Shown: positions 9,151-17,804 of the stretch, piece after piece
How the letters are laid out: every line of letters begins with the position of its first letter
Numbering within the stretch: position 1 is the first letter of the stretch
DNA from: Candidatus Hydrogenedentota bacterium
GTDB taxonomy: Bacteria > Hydrogenedentota > Hydrogenedentia > Hydrogenedentales > JAGMZX01
Reading direction: 5' to 3'
Assembly: GCA_029556545.1 (NCBI GenBank)
Contig: JAKQEQ010000007.1
Coordinates: forward strand, 1 to 64,000
DNA length: 64,000 nt
Notes under the pieces: model-generated
Database searches by the model: none
What the model saw: the letters and a program-made list of their open reading frames with translations, nothing else
What the model was told of the DNA's origin: nothing
Made by a program: the position numbers and the translations under genes

Positions 9151-11067
9151 TTATCGCTCCCGCAGCACCGCGATGACGACAAGTTGCAGATCACGCGCGT
9201 CCACAACACCCGAGCGGTCAACGTCCGCCGCGGGCGTGGACGCTTTCCCAAGCAACACGTTGATAACAACCTGGAGGTCCGCCGCATTCACGGTGCCGGA
9301 GGCGTTTACGTCGAACGCGCTGATTGCCGCGCCGAGATGCCCCGCGACGAGTGGGAAAGTCACGTCGAATCGTCCATAATAATCCGGCTCCATCGGCTCG
9401 CTGCATGACGCGCCTCCGCCCCATAGTTGACCGATAAAAACCTGCCGACCGTTCAGCAACAGGGGACTCCCCGAAGACCCCGGCTCCGTGGTGCCGAGAC
9501 TCCACAGGGATTCATGAAACCGCTCGGGCGACTGCATTGGCGCGCCGCCCAAAGAGGGGCTGCCGCTGTTCGTGAGCGCCCCGAACGAGATGCGTTTGAA
9601 CTCCCCGCGCGGATGATGCACGCAGGTGAGGCCCGTGCCCAACGGCGGCACCGCATTCGTAAGCCCCAAATAGATCAGTCCGCCCGGTGGCGCGCTTCGA
9701 AGGCGCAGAAGGGCGAAGTCCGTACCGGAGCTAGCCGGGCCGCCTGCCAGATAATCCGCGCCGCCGGTCGTGCGCGGGACGGCCTTCGGGTCCGGGGCCG
9801 CGCCCCCACATGCGGGATTCTGGTAGAGCCAATAGACTTCGATATTGTTTGCCGCCGCGGTCGACCCGACGCAATGGTTGGCCGTCATGAAGAAGGGTGT
9901 GTGCGTCGTGGGATCGCCGTCCACAATCAGGCTGCCAGTGCACCACAGCGAACCCGACGATCCAATCGTGCCGATGCCACCGACGCCCAGCGCCACGTTG
10001 GCCCAATCGCCATAGCACGCCACATCGAGATTGCACGACCCGGCCGCCTTGCTCCAAGGCAATTCGGAAAATCCCTTGTAAACATGGATGATTCGGTCAA
10101 TTTCCAACGACACGCTGTCCGGCGACGCCTCCGGCGGCAGAACGCACGCCACCACCACCCGATCGGAAAAGCACGTCGGCGTCCAGAACCCGGTTGTGGC
10201 CGGTCTCCCGACCGCGCCACCGCTACGACCGAAGGTTTCCCCATCCCCTCTCCCCGCAGGAGAGGGATAGGGTGAGGGTTCGAGAAGACCCTCAGGATCG
10301 TCCGGGTCGAACACATACCATCGCGCGGATAGAGGCGCCTCAAACTCAGCGACATGCACCCGTATCCCGATGGCCCCAGGCGAAACGATCTCCGCGCTCC
10401 AGACAGACTCGCTGCCGGCAAGTCTCGTCCAATTGTCAGCTTCCGCAGATTCCTCTGGTCCCTGCCGATTCTCCCCGGCCCGCAACGGCGCCGGCAAGTC
10501 CCTGAATACCCCAAACCGGACCGGGCCTTTCGGCGTGGCCGCCTCCGCCGCGGCGTCTTCCCGCCGGACCGCGTCGAGGTTCACCGGCGGCAGCGCCACC
10601 CGCTCGGCCACTCGCCCCGACTGCACAGCTTTCCGCGCGGCGCTCTTGCCCGCGCTTGTCCCGGCCGATGCGGCGGGCGGGAGGAGGAATCCCGGCCCGA
10701 TTTCAGGAGGCCATTCGAGCGGTGCGAAGTCCCAGGTTTTCGGCGACATCCCCAGCGCGGCGAGGTCTTCGAGGTCCAGCAACGCACCCGACGCGCCTCG
10801 ATAGAGTTCGAACGGTGCACCCCCTTCGCGCGCCGCTACGCGAAATCCGCATACGAGCGAGCCGTCGTTGGCGACCTCCTCCCAGCGCAGCAAGACGCGA
10901 AAAATCTCCGTCGGGTAGCCGATATCCGTCAGCCAATTCTCGTCAACTGCGTCCAGCGTCGCTTCCCCGCAGGAATCGCAGTCTTCCTGACCATATGCGA
11001 CGCGCGGCTGTGCCGCACCGGACAAAAGCACCGCCACGAGCAGAAACCATCCCGGAAGAATACGCAT
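9151..11067 (-). CDS. Secreted trypsin-like serine protease with C-terminal dockerin-like domain
   Basis: 638-residue exported protease. Signal peptide MRILPGWFLLVAVLLSGAAQ. The chymotrypsin-fold domain has His398 (MTANHCVGS), an Asp in GTDFALLRLR, and Ser532 (EPGSSGSP). The C-terminus carries two dockerin-type calcium repeats (DVNASGTVNAADLQVVIN and DVDRSGVVDARDLQLVVI), which would bind a cohesin-like partner or attach the enzyme to the surface. It is paralogous to the protease at 6770-8989 over prodomain and catalytic domain (both share FWTPTCFSD and LWCTGSLI). Compared with that paralogue it has about 19 extra residues just before FWTPT, encoded by two palindromic repeats (10193-10269). 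161 nt separate the two genes; tandem duplication followed by exchange of C-terminal modules is likely. Confidence 0.88.
   Translation of the reverse strand: MRILPGWFLLVAVLLSGAAQPRVAYGQEDCDSCGEATLDAVDENWLTDIGYPTEIFRVLLRWEEVANDGSLVCGFRVAAREGGAPFELYRGASGALLDLEDLAALGMSPKTWDFAPLEWPPEIGPGFLLPPAASAGTSAGKSAARKAVQSGRVAERVALPPVNLDAVRREDAAAEAATPKGPVRFGVFRDLPAPLRAGENRQGPEESAEADNWTRLAGSESVWSAEIVSPGAIGIRVHVAEFEAPLSARWYVFDPDDPEGLLEPSPYPSPAGRGDGETFGRSGGAVGRPATTGFWTPTCFSDRVVVACVLPPEASPDSVSLEIDRIIHVYKGFSELPWSKAAGSCNLDVACYGDWANVALGVGGIGTIGSSGSLWCTGSLIVDGDPTTHTPFFMTANHCVGSTAAANNIEVYWLYQNPACGGAAPDPKAVPRTTGGADYLAGGPASSGTDFALLRLRSAPPGGLIYLGLTNAVPPLGTGLTCVHHPRGEFKRISFGALTNSGSPSLGGAPMQSPERFHESLWSLGTTEPGSSGSPLLLNGRQVFIGQLWGGGASCSEPMEPDYYGRFDVTFPLVAGHLGAAISAFDVNASGTVNAADLQVVINVLLGKASTPAADVDRSGVVDARDLQLVVIAVLRER
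10193..10214. repeat. Dispersed palindrome, copy inside protease gene
   Basis: The sequence whose complement reads CGGTCGGGAGACCGGCCACA, with arms CGGTC/GACCG around GGGA. The same element recurs in an intergenic block at 49532-49552. Here it is in frame and encodes the residues VGRPATT. Confidence 0.65.
10243..10269. repeat. REP-like hairpin of the 'PSPAGRG' type inside protease gene
   Basis: Arms ATCCCCTCTCC and GGAGAGGGAT around a short loop. Read in frame on the minus strand the element and its flank give PSPYPSPAGRG. This resembles the widespread CCCTCTCC-GGAGAGGG intergenic repeat that often reads as PLPAGEG in translation. Confidence 0.65.
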
Positions 11068-11228
11068 AAGTCCTTTGCCGTCAATAAGCTACACGGAAGA
11101 TTATCTTGAATCGCGCGACGCGATTCCGCCTCAACTACTACCCAAGTGTACTCGATAACCTTCCCGGCGGCAAAGTGAGGGGATGGCAAATACGGAGCAA
11201 CTGTGAGATGTGCCAGAAGCAGGGGGCC

Positions 11229-12764
11229 TCATATCTGGCCGCATTCGTCCGGCACAGCCTCCGGCGATCGCGCGGCGAGGTGGGCAAGCAACGCGCAGTT
11301 ACGACAGGAAGGATTCGGTTCGCACCAGTCGTCGTGCATCTGGAGCAGACCCTGCTGCATGCGGAACGTCAACTTCAGCCGTTCCAGTCCGTCCGCAATG
11401 CGCGGCAGCATGACGCGCATTATCCGGTTCTCGGATTCGCGCGGCAATGCGGCAAAGAACGCGAAGACTTGTTCTTCACGAAGACGGTCTCGAACCCTCC
11501 GTGCGCGAGCCAGCGCGGCGGGTACAAAGACGTTGCCGATGATTCCCCGTATCCGGTCCGCTCCCAACGGGGCCATCGGGCGCATCAACGACTTCCCCGT
11601 CCACGTGCAGTGCTCGGCCCAGAAGCCTGTGCGGTCCGGGAACAACGCTTCGAAGACGCGGCGGCGCGCGATGGGGGAGAGGTCCTGACGCCACACGCCC
11701 TCGAGGGTCTCGATCAGGCCGTCGCGTGCGGTCCTTGCCAGAAAGCGCGCCGCGCCCGCGAGCCTGCGTTCCGGGTAATTGTTCGGGCGGACCCCGGTGC
11801 GTCGCCACGCCAGCGGAAGGGGGCGCAGTCCCCCAAGATGCTCCCGCCGCAAGGCGATCAGGCGCGCGTGGTGCGCGGCCCCCGCATTCCCTTCGGGTAG
11901 TTCCTCCGGGAGTAGTCCGGCGATCTGGAGCATCGCCGCCTCCAGAAGCAACGGGTTGGTGTGCGCCAGTTGCACGACGCGGTCGTAGGGCAAGTGGCGC
12001 GCCACGGCGCGGAACTGCTGCTTGAACGGCCCGTAGCCGCACGCGGCCAGTAACAGTTCGTGCACCGCCTGTGCCTCGCCCAATTGGTCCATGCGTTCCC
12101 GTAGCGCCCGCGCCTTGTACAGGATACGCCAATCGCCCGCGAGGTTCAGGAAATGTTCGAGGGCCGCCGTGTCGCGCCAGACCGCCAAGGCCGCGCACGC
12201 GCCTTGTGCCGCCGCGACGCCATACGGGTACGCGTCCGTCACGACGGTTTCCGCCAAACGTTCGAGCGAGGCGTCCACGTAATCCGCCAGCAACAAGGTG
12301 GGCAAGGACCTGCCGGCGGACGTACACGGCGGTTGCCTGGGCGGAGTCCGCTCGAAGACGACGTGCAGCAACACGTGATCATAGCGCGAGTCCAGGTGGT
12401 GTCCGTGAGCCGCCCAACCCGCATGCTGCAAGTGGATTTCCACGTCGCCCGTGCGCAGTCGCCCCGCTATCTCGAGTTGCGCGTTCTTGAAGTCCGGGCC
12501 CTCACCATGATTCCACCAACCTGGCGAGAGTACGCGCAAGGGGCGGCCGTCATCCAGACGCAGCCCCTCCTCGGGAAACAGGTGATCGTACCAGACGCAT
12601 TGGAGAACGTGTTCGAGTCCCGCCGTCTTTTCCTCCGCCGCGCCGTGGAAGCGGAGCGCGCGCCACCGTCCGTAAGCCTCGGAGAAGGCCCCGCCGGCCG
12701 TATCGAGGGCCGCGGCGGCTAAGAAATCGCCGCGGGGCGTCTCGCTTTGTCCTGAGGCGTCCAT
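11229..12764 (-). CDS. DUF2851-family protein
   Basis: 511-residue protein recognised as DUF2851 by the N-terminal block LQCVWYDHLFPEEGLRLDDG, the PGWWNHGEGPDFKNAQLEIAG and GDVEIHLQHAGWAAHGHHLD segments, the VLLHVVFE strand, and the C-terminal cysteine cluster (DDWCEPNPSCRNC). The function of the family is not established; the His/Asp/Glu-rich N-terminal half resembles a nuclease-like or metal site, and the four-Cys end could bind zinc. No signal peptide, so cytoplasmic. The ATG at 12764 was preferred over an in-frame start 26 codons upstream because the longer N-terminus lacks family similarity. It is divergent from the thiolase gene, sharing a 182-bp intergenic region. Confidence 0.8.
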   Translation of the reverse strand: MDASGQSETPRGDFLAAAALDTAGGAFSEAYGRWRALRFHGAAEEKTAGLEHVLQCVWYDHLFPEEGLRLDDGRPLRVLSPGWWNHGEGPDFKNAQLEIAGRLRTGDVEIHLQHAGWAAHGHHLDSRYDHVLLHVVFERTPPRQPPCTSAGRSLPTLLLADYVDASLERLAETVVTDAYPYGVAAAQGACAALAVWRDTAALEHFLNLAGDWRILYKARALRERMDQLGEAQAVHELLLAACGYGPFKQQFRAVARHLPYDRVVQLAHTNPLLLEAAMLQIAGLLPEELPEGNAGAAHHARLIALRREHLGGLRPLPLAWRRTGVRPNNYPERRLAGAARFLARTARDGLIETLEGVWRQDLSPIARRRVFEALFPDRTGFWAEHCTWTGKSLMRPMAPLGADRIRGIIGNVFVPAALARARRVRDRLREEQVFAFFAALPRESENRIMRVMLPRIADGLERLKLTFRMQQGLLQMHDDWCEPNPSCRNCALLAHLAARSPEAVPDECGQI

Positions 12765-12946
12765 GGGTTGCAAGCCTTCTTCATGCGCCCAACGCGAAGG
12801 ATATGCGGAGATCAGCCTACTGTTCCGCGCAGGACGATGCAACTTTCGGGCATTGCCTGCGACTGGCCGTGCCGTCCGGGGAATCTGTAGAATGCGACTT
12901 GGTCTTTGCTGAAGGAGAGGGACGAAGACGAACAGGAGGTTCTGTC

Positions 12947-14179
12947 ATGACGATGGTGCGCGAAGTGGTGGTCGTGGACGCGGTGCGCAGCGCGATTGGC
13001 AAATCGGGCCGCGATGGAATGAAGAAGAACGGCCAATTGTGCCAGGCGTCGGCGCAGGACCTGCTCGCGGCGGTCATGCGCGGGCTGGTGAACCGCGTCA
13101 AGGCGAAGAGCCCGAAGTTCGACGAACACGACATCGAGGACGTGATCGTCGGGTGCCTGAGTCAGATCGGCGAGCAGGGGATGAACCTCGCCCGAGTCGC
13201 CGCGCTGCTGGCTGGGCTGCCGCAGGAGATCTCCGCGTGTACGGTTAATCAGTTTTGCAACGCCGGCCTCAAGTCGATCATGTTCGGCGCGCAAAGCATC
13301 CAGGTGGGCGACGGCGACGTGATGCTGTGCGCGGGCGTGGAACTGATGTCGCATTATGGGATGGGATCGGACGTGCAAGTGGGAATGGACGCGAACTATC
13401 CCGTGCGGTTCTCGCCGCGCTTCGCCGATTCGGGAATGACCGTGCCGCAGGGCCTGTGCGCCGAGATGATCTCGGAGGCGGAAGGGCACACGCGCGAGGA
13501 CCTCGACGCCTTCGGCCTGCGTAGCATGCGCAACGCCGTCACCGCGCAACGCAACGGCTGGTTCGATAACATCATCCCCTTTGAATTCGAGTGGGAGGGG
13601 CAGACACGGCGGGTCGACACCGACGAGGTCTTGCGGTCCAAGGCGGCGGACGACCCCGAGGGGTTCATGCAGGACCTGGCGAAGCTGCCGACGCCCTTCA
13701 AGGAGGGCGGGCGCGTGACCGCGGGAAACTCGTCGCAGATTGTCGACGGGGCCGCCGCCGAGCTGCTCATGGGCGCCGACAAGGCCGAGGCCCTGGGTCT
13801 CGAACCGATAGTGCGCCTCGTGTCGTTTGCAGTCGCCGGCGGGGAGCCTGTGCCCATGTTGCTCGCGCCGATTCCGGCGATGAAGAAGGCTCTCGCGCGG
13901 TGCGGCAAGACCATGGACGACATGGACATCATCGAGCCCAATGAGGCGTTTGCGTCGCCGTGCCTCGCCTTCGCCAACGCCTTTGGCTACGCCTTCGACG
14001 ATCCCCGCGTGAACCCGACCGGCGGCGCCATCGCGCTGGGACACCCCATCGGAGCGTCGGGCGTGGTCTACTTCAGCGAGATGGTGCGGCATCTCAAGCG
14101 CACCCAAGGCAGGTACGGCATTCAGACCCTGTGCGGCGGCGGCGGCCTCGGCGTCGCCGCGGTAGTGGAAAGAATATAG
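12947..14179 (+). CDS. Thiolase (acetyl-CoA acyl/acetyltransferase)
   Basis: 410-residue cytoplasmic thiolase catalysing thiolytic cleavage or condensation of acyl-CoA. The acylated cysteine is C104 in VNQFCNAGLKS. The NEAFA segment, the catalytic His in IALGHPIGASG and the second Cys in TLCGGGGLG are all present, so it should be active. A perfect AGGAGGT ribosome site six nt from the ATG at 12947 fixes the start, although the frame is open 48 codons further. No hydratase or dehydrogenase of beta-oxidation is adjacent. The enolase-superfamily gene follows after 36 nt and may be co-transcribed, but no common pathway is evident. Confidence 0.93.
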   Translation: MTMVREVVVVDAVRSAIGKSGRDGMKKNGQLCQASAQDLLAAVMRGLVNRVKAKSPKFDEHDIEDVIVGCLSQIGEQGMNLARVAALLAGLPQEISACTVNQFCNAGLKSIMFGAQSIQVGDGDVMLCAGVELMSHYGMGSDVQVGMDANYPVRFSPRFADSGMTVPQGLCAEMISEAEGHTREDLDAFGLRSMRNAVTAQRNGWFDNIIPFEFEWEGQTRRVDTDEVLRSKAADDPEGFMQDLAKLPTPFKEGGRVTAGNSSQIVDGAAAELLMGADKAEALGLEPIVRLVSFAVAGGEPVPMLLAPIPAMKKALARCGKTMDDMDIIEPNEAFASPCLAFANAFGYAFDDPRVNPTGGAIALGHPIGASGVVYFSEMVRHLKRTQGRYGIQTLCGGGGLGVAAVVERI

Positions 14180-14215
14180 GTCTCAGGGAACCCATGAGCG
14201 TTCGGAGGTTTTCCG

Positions 14216-15358
14216 ATGTCTATCGCGGCGATTGAGACATACTTCTTCGAGCATCCGCTTGCGCGGCCCTTCCATCCCACATGGGTCCCGATGCACGAGC
14301 AGACGGCAAACCGCTGCCTGATCCTGAAATTGATTACGGATGACGGCTTGGAGGGTATTGCCGCGGCATCGGTGTTCAGCGAGGAGCAGGCGCGGCTGTT
14401 GAGATTCATCGTGCAGGACACAATCGGCCAGTTTCTCATCGGCGCGGACCCGAAGGACGTTGAACTCCTGGCGGAGGTTGTCCGCTTGTACGGCTTCATG
14501 ATCGGGGGGCGTCCGTGGCTTGTCGAGGCGGCGCTGTGGGACCTCGTCGGCAAAATGGCGGGCGAGCCGCTGTGTCGCTATTGGGGCGGCGCGCGCACGG
14601 AACTGGAACTTTACGCGAGTACGGGCGAATTGGCCACGGTCGAGCACGCCCCGGAACGCGCCCTCGCCGCGCGCGACGCCGGCTTCAGGGCTATCAAGCT
14701 GCGCGCGCGCCATTTCGACTATCGAGAGGACCTTGAGGCCGTCCGCGCGGTCCGCGCGGCGGTCGGCGACACCATGCGCATCCTGGTGGACGCGAATCAG
14801 GGCTGGACCCTCTCGCCTCTTGGCGTGAAGTGGGACTACGAAACGGCCCTGGCCTTTTGCCGCGGCGTCGAGGACCTGGACGTCTACTGGGTCGAGGAAC
14901 CGCTGCACCGATTCGACTACGACGGACTCGCGCGTCTCCGCGCGGCGGTTGACGTGCCCATCGCGGGCGGCGAAATGAATCAGGGCATGCATGAGTTCAA
15001 GGTGCTCTTGGAAAAAGATTGCCTGGACGTGTACCAGCCCGATGCAACGCTGGCCGGGGGCGTGTCCGTGGCGCGGGAAGTCGCGCGGCTTGCCCTAGCG
15101 CGGGGTCGCAGCTTTTCGCCGCACACCTGGACCAACGGCATCGGGTTCGCGATCAACCTGCAGATCGCGGCCAGTCTCACGGAATGCCCGTTCCTCGAGT
15201 ATCCGTGGGAGCCGGAGAGTTGGAGCCCTGAAGCGCGCGACGCCATGCTTACGCAACCGTTTCTTGCCAAGGACGGCGCAATCTCGGTGCCCGAAGGCGC
15301 GGGTTTCGGCGTCACCTTGAATCCGGAGGCGATGGGGCGCTTTGCGAAAAGGTTATAA
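14216..15358 (+). CDS. Enolase-superfamily (mandelate racemase/muconate lactonizing) enzyme
   Basis: 380-residue Mg-dependent enzyme that abstracts an alpha proton from a carboxylate. A capping domain precedes a TIM barrel. Visible residues are K161 in AIKLRAR (K-x-R rather than K-x-K), metal ligands D192 (LVDANQGW), E228 (VEEPL) and E253 (GGEMN), and a candidate catalytic His303 in SPHTW. It could dehydrate or racemise a sugar acid or similar; the exact reaction cannot be told. A GGAGGT site precedes the ATG. Downstream of the thiolase, same strand, 36 nt apart. Confidence 0.87.
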   Translation: MSIAAIETYFFEHPLARPFHPTWVPMHEQTANRCLILKLITDDGLEGIAAASVFSEEQARLLRFIVQDTIGQFLIGADPKDVELLAEVVRLYGFMIGGRPWLVEAALWDLVGKMAGEPLCRYWGGARTELELYASTGELATVEHAPERALAARDAGFRAIKLRARHFDYREDLEAVRAVRAAVGDTMRILVDANQGWTLSPLGVKWDYETALAFCRGVEDLDVYWVEEPLHRFDYDGLARLRAAVDVPIAGGEMNQGMHEFKVLLEKDCLDVYQPDATLAGGVSVAREVARLALARGRSFSPHTWTNGIGFAINLQIAASLTECPFLEYPWEPESWSPEARDAMLTQPFLAKDGAISVPEGAGFGVTLNPEAMGRFAKRL

Positions 15359-15371
15359 CAGACGCGCCACG

Positions 15372-15398
15372 ATCTGAAATCTCAAATCTGAAATCTCA
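15372..15398. repeat. Short tandem repeat, 14-nt period
   Basis: Two copies of ATCTGAAATCTCA spaced by one base, just after the enolase-superfamily stop and before the convergent regulator stop. AT-rich and unlike the neighbouring coding DNA. Confidence 0.55.
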
Positions 15399-15402
15399 GA
15401 TG

Positions 15403-16005
15403 CTACACAGTGCGCTTCGGGCGCGCCAGGCGCGCGTTAGGCAGATCAAACAGGCGTCTTACGCGGTCGCGCAACTCCGCCAATTGAAACGGCTTCTTCA
15501 AGAAGTCATCGAAACCATAGTCGCCCAACTCGCGAATCTCGTCCTCCTCGATGAACCCCGAGATACCGAGGATGCGCGTATTGCGCGTTTCCGCCCGACT
15601 CTTGATCCGCTCGCAGACCATACGGCCGTCCATGTCGGTGAGATGAATATCCAGGATGACCAGTTGCGGGTTGTGTTCGACCACCAGCGCGCCGGCATCG
15701 AAACCCGTGGACGCGGTCAGCACCTGGAATTCCTCCTCCTTCGTCAAGATGGACGGAATAATGTCCAGATAGTACGGGTCGTCGTCCACGACGAGGACAC
15801 GGCGCTCGCCTTGCTCGAGGCGCTCGAGCGGGATGCCGTGGCTGAGCATGAATTTGCGTAGGTTGTCATGGGGAATGCGCCGGTCGCCGCCGGGACCGAG
15901 GCGGTAACCGTCAATTTGCCCCAGGTCGAACCAGCGCGACACCGTGTCGGCGGACACCCCGCAGATTGCGGCCACTTCCCCTGTGGTGAAAACGCGGTTC
16001 TTCAT
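15403..16005 (-). CDS. HTH plus receiver-domain response regulator
   Basis: 200-residue regulator with the DNA-binding part first. Residues 1-55 form a MerR/excisionase-type winged helix (FTTGEVAAICGVSADTVSRW, then IDGYRLGPGGDRRI). Residues 69-190 are a CheY-like receiver with the acidic cluster DDD (74-76), phospho-acceptor D119 in LVILDIHLTDMDG, and the conserved lysine in FLKKPF. This order is the reverse of most response regulators. The ATG at 16005 starts directly at the HTH; a longer in-frame start adds only 14 unrelated residues. No histidine kinase is nearby, so the partner and targets are unknown. Confidence 0.85.
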   Translation of the reverse strand: MKNRVFTTGEVAAICGVSADTVSRWFDLGQIDGYRLGPGGDRRIPHDNLRKFMLSHGIPLERLEQGERRVLVVDDDPYYLDIIPSILTKEEEFQVLTASTGFDAGALVVEHNPQLVILDIHLTDMDGRMVCERIKSRAETRNTRILGISGFIEEDEIRELGDYGFDDFLKKPFQLAELRDRVRRLFDLPNARLARPKRTV

Positions 16006-16194
16006 GCAACCACCATGCCTCCATCCAAGCTCGCATCGCACATCCAACGTTTCGCGGCTGGAACGCCGCGGAGAGAGACCCCTCCGGAGTGTGCGAATCC
16101 TGCGACTTCACTATACTCCACCCCCTTCCCCCTGTCAAACCCCGCCAGACACGAAATGCCCGCGTATACAGGAAATCAGCGACTGTTCCGAGGC

Positions 16195-16242
16195 AAAAAA
16201 AGGGCGTTCCCCGCACCCCCTCGCGGGTCGAGGAACGCCCTT
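16195..16242 (-). terminator. Rho-independent terminator of the first pseudopilin gene
   Basis: Perfect 9-bp stem GGGCGTTCC / GGAACGCCC (16202-16210 and 16232-16240). On the minus strand it is followed by seven T residues (16195-16201). It lies 23 nt beyond the stop of the pseudopilin at 16266. Confidence 0.9.
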
Positions 16243-16265
16243 GCTGTCGCAAACGATCTTACAGA

Positions 16266-17267
16266 CTAGTTCAGGCTGGCAAGCAGACCGATCAGTGCGG
16301 CCATGCTCGGCAGCACTGGCGCCGTTGCCTGCGTATCCACGGGCGGATTGGTCGAGGGACTCGGGATGTAGCGAATCCAATCGACGTGGCCATCCAGGTA
16401 AAGCACATTGCAGCCGCCCGGCACGTGGTTGAAGAACTGGATCGCGCCCGCGCCCGCGAACAGGTCCATCATAATCCACACGGTGCTCTGGGCCTGGGCC
16501 GTTGCCGCGGGGTTGTTGATGTCCGTGATCAGGAAGCGCTCGATACCTTCACGCAGACGGTAGATCGTCGTGCCGCCGCCATTACCGTAAGGCGTCGCTA
16601 CTTCGACGTCCTTGTCCGCCGCCTTCTGGACCGCGATGCCAATCGGATTGCCGGACATTTCGCCGGCTGCGGTGGCCAACAGGCCGTCAATCGCGTAGCC
16701 GAACTGCGCGGTCACAAAGGCGTTGGTCGGAATCGTCACGGTGGCGCCGAAAAGCGTCACGATCAGATTCACGTTCGTGAAGGCCGAAATTGGCAGCGCA
16801 GGCAGCCCCGGCACATTCAGCCGGTCCAGCGTCCAGCCAATGTAGGCGTAGCTCGCGTCGACCGTACCCGGATCATCCGCGAATTTGGGCGTGCCGTCGG
16901 AGTGGAACATGTCCTTCACGTCGTCCTCCGCGTCTGACGGGCAGATGGCGATCGCGGGGTCCGTCAGATATTCCGGGTAGATCGTGTACACTGCCGGGCC
17001 AGCGGCCAGGTCGATGCAGCCCGTGCCTGTCGGCCAGTCCGCGTCCCGCTGATCTACGGCCTGCAAGGGCGGGTACCGTTCGCCCGGGTCCTCGTTTGAG
17101 TACATCTTGAACACGAGGCCCCATTCCTTGAGGTTGTTCTGGCAACTCGATCGTCGCGCGGACTCGCGCGCGCGCGCCAGCGCCGGCAGTAGAATCGCGG
17201 CCAGGATGCCGATGATCGCGATCACCACCAGCAGTTCAATGAGGGTGAAGCCTTTTCTCTTGCGCAT
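16266..17267 (-). CDS. Type II secretion-like pseudopilin with C-terminal H-x-DG motif (copy A)
   Basis: 333-residue protein with a class III (prepilin) signal: MRKRKG cut before [20 protein letters not shown], Glu at +5, methylated Phe expected, N-terminal helix as membrane anchor. The C-terminal motif [15 protein letters not shown] belongs to the H-x9-DG type found in large planctomycete families (here ten residues lie between H and DG). The middle of the protein is a family-specific domain. AAGGAG lies 7 nt before the ATG. It is a tandem paralogue of the gene at 17805-18815 (both contain [16 protein letters not shown] and [17 protein letters not shown]). No secretion ATPase, prepilin peptidase or secretin gene is adjacent; the role in a pseudopilus or as a surface protein is inferred. 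Confidence 0.9.
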   Translation of the reverse strand: MRKRKGFTLIELLVVIAIIGILAAILLPALARARESARRSSCQNNLKEWGLVFKMYSNEDPGERYPPLQAVDQRDADWPTGTGCIDLAAGPAVYTIYPEYLTDPAIAICPSDAEDDVKDMFHSDGTPKFADDPGTVDASYAYIGWTLDRLNVPGLPALPISAFTNVNLIVTLFGATVTIPTNAFVTAQFGYAIDGLLATAAGEMSGNPIGIAVQKAADKDVEVATPYGNGGGTTIYRLREGIERFLITDINNPAATAQAQSTVWIMMDLFAGAGAIQFFNHVPGGCNVLYLDGHVDWIRYIPSPSTNPPVDTQATAPVLPSMAALIGLLASLN

Positions 17268-17741
17268 TCCACTTCTCCTTTAGTCCGTTGAGAATGCCTG
17301 ATTAAGACAAAACACGCCCACCGTGGACGTAATTGCCGGGAGTATTGTGTACTTCGTTTGGTCGATTCGGCTGAATATGCGGGGGAAGAAGCATCTTGAT
17401 TTGCCTGCCTTAACCCACACAACTGCGCCTCCTTGCGCTTAACTACTCCTGATTCATCCCCACCGCCATCCCCGCAGAATGCGCCTGCTTTTCGACTTTC
17501 TATGGATATTATACCTAACCCAAGCGCGCTTTGCAAGTCTCGTTGCCCACCCTCGCCACCAAATCCATTATAACCCATCCTCAGGTCTGAAGGCAAACGC
17601 CTTTTCCCGACAACCGGACGCGGTGCCACAAAAGGAAGGGCCAGCGCGCAGCTCCCAATGGCCCCAAGGGAGTCCGCGGAGTCTCGTACCCATTGCCGGG
17701 GCAGGCCCGCTGATCCGTCCGGTCCGGCCGGCAACGCACGG
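17268..17741. other. Intergenic region upstream of pseudopilin A
   Basis: About 470 bp between the terminator of copy B and the start of copy A, less GC-rich than the genes. It must hold the copy A promoter, but I see no clear -10/-35 pair and no open reading frame with gene-like composition. Confidence 0.5.
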
Positions 17742-17778
17742 AAAAGAACCCCCCGGGTCCGTTTCCGAACCCGGGGGA
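17742..17778 (-). terminator. Terminator-like hairpin after the second pseudopilin gene
   Basis: Perfect 9-bp stem CCCCCGGGT / ACCCGGGGG (17750-17758 and 17769-17777), followed on the minus strand by a short T-rich stretch (TTCTTTTC). It lies 27 nt beyond the stop at 17805 and separates the two pseudopilin transcripts. Confidence 0.78.
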
Positions 17779-17804
17779 ACGATACTCGGGGGGGGTGCGA
17801 ATTC

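Noticed and set aside
12803-12946. 48-codon N-terminal extension of the thiolase
   Set aside because: A perfect AGGAGGT site lies directly before the ATG at 12947, and the extension has no similarity to thiolases.
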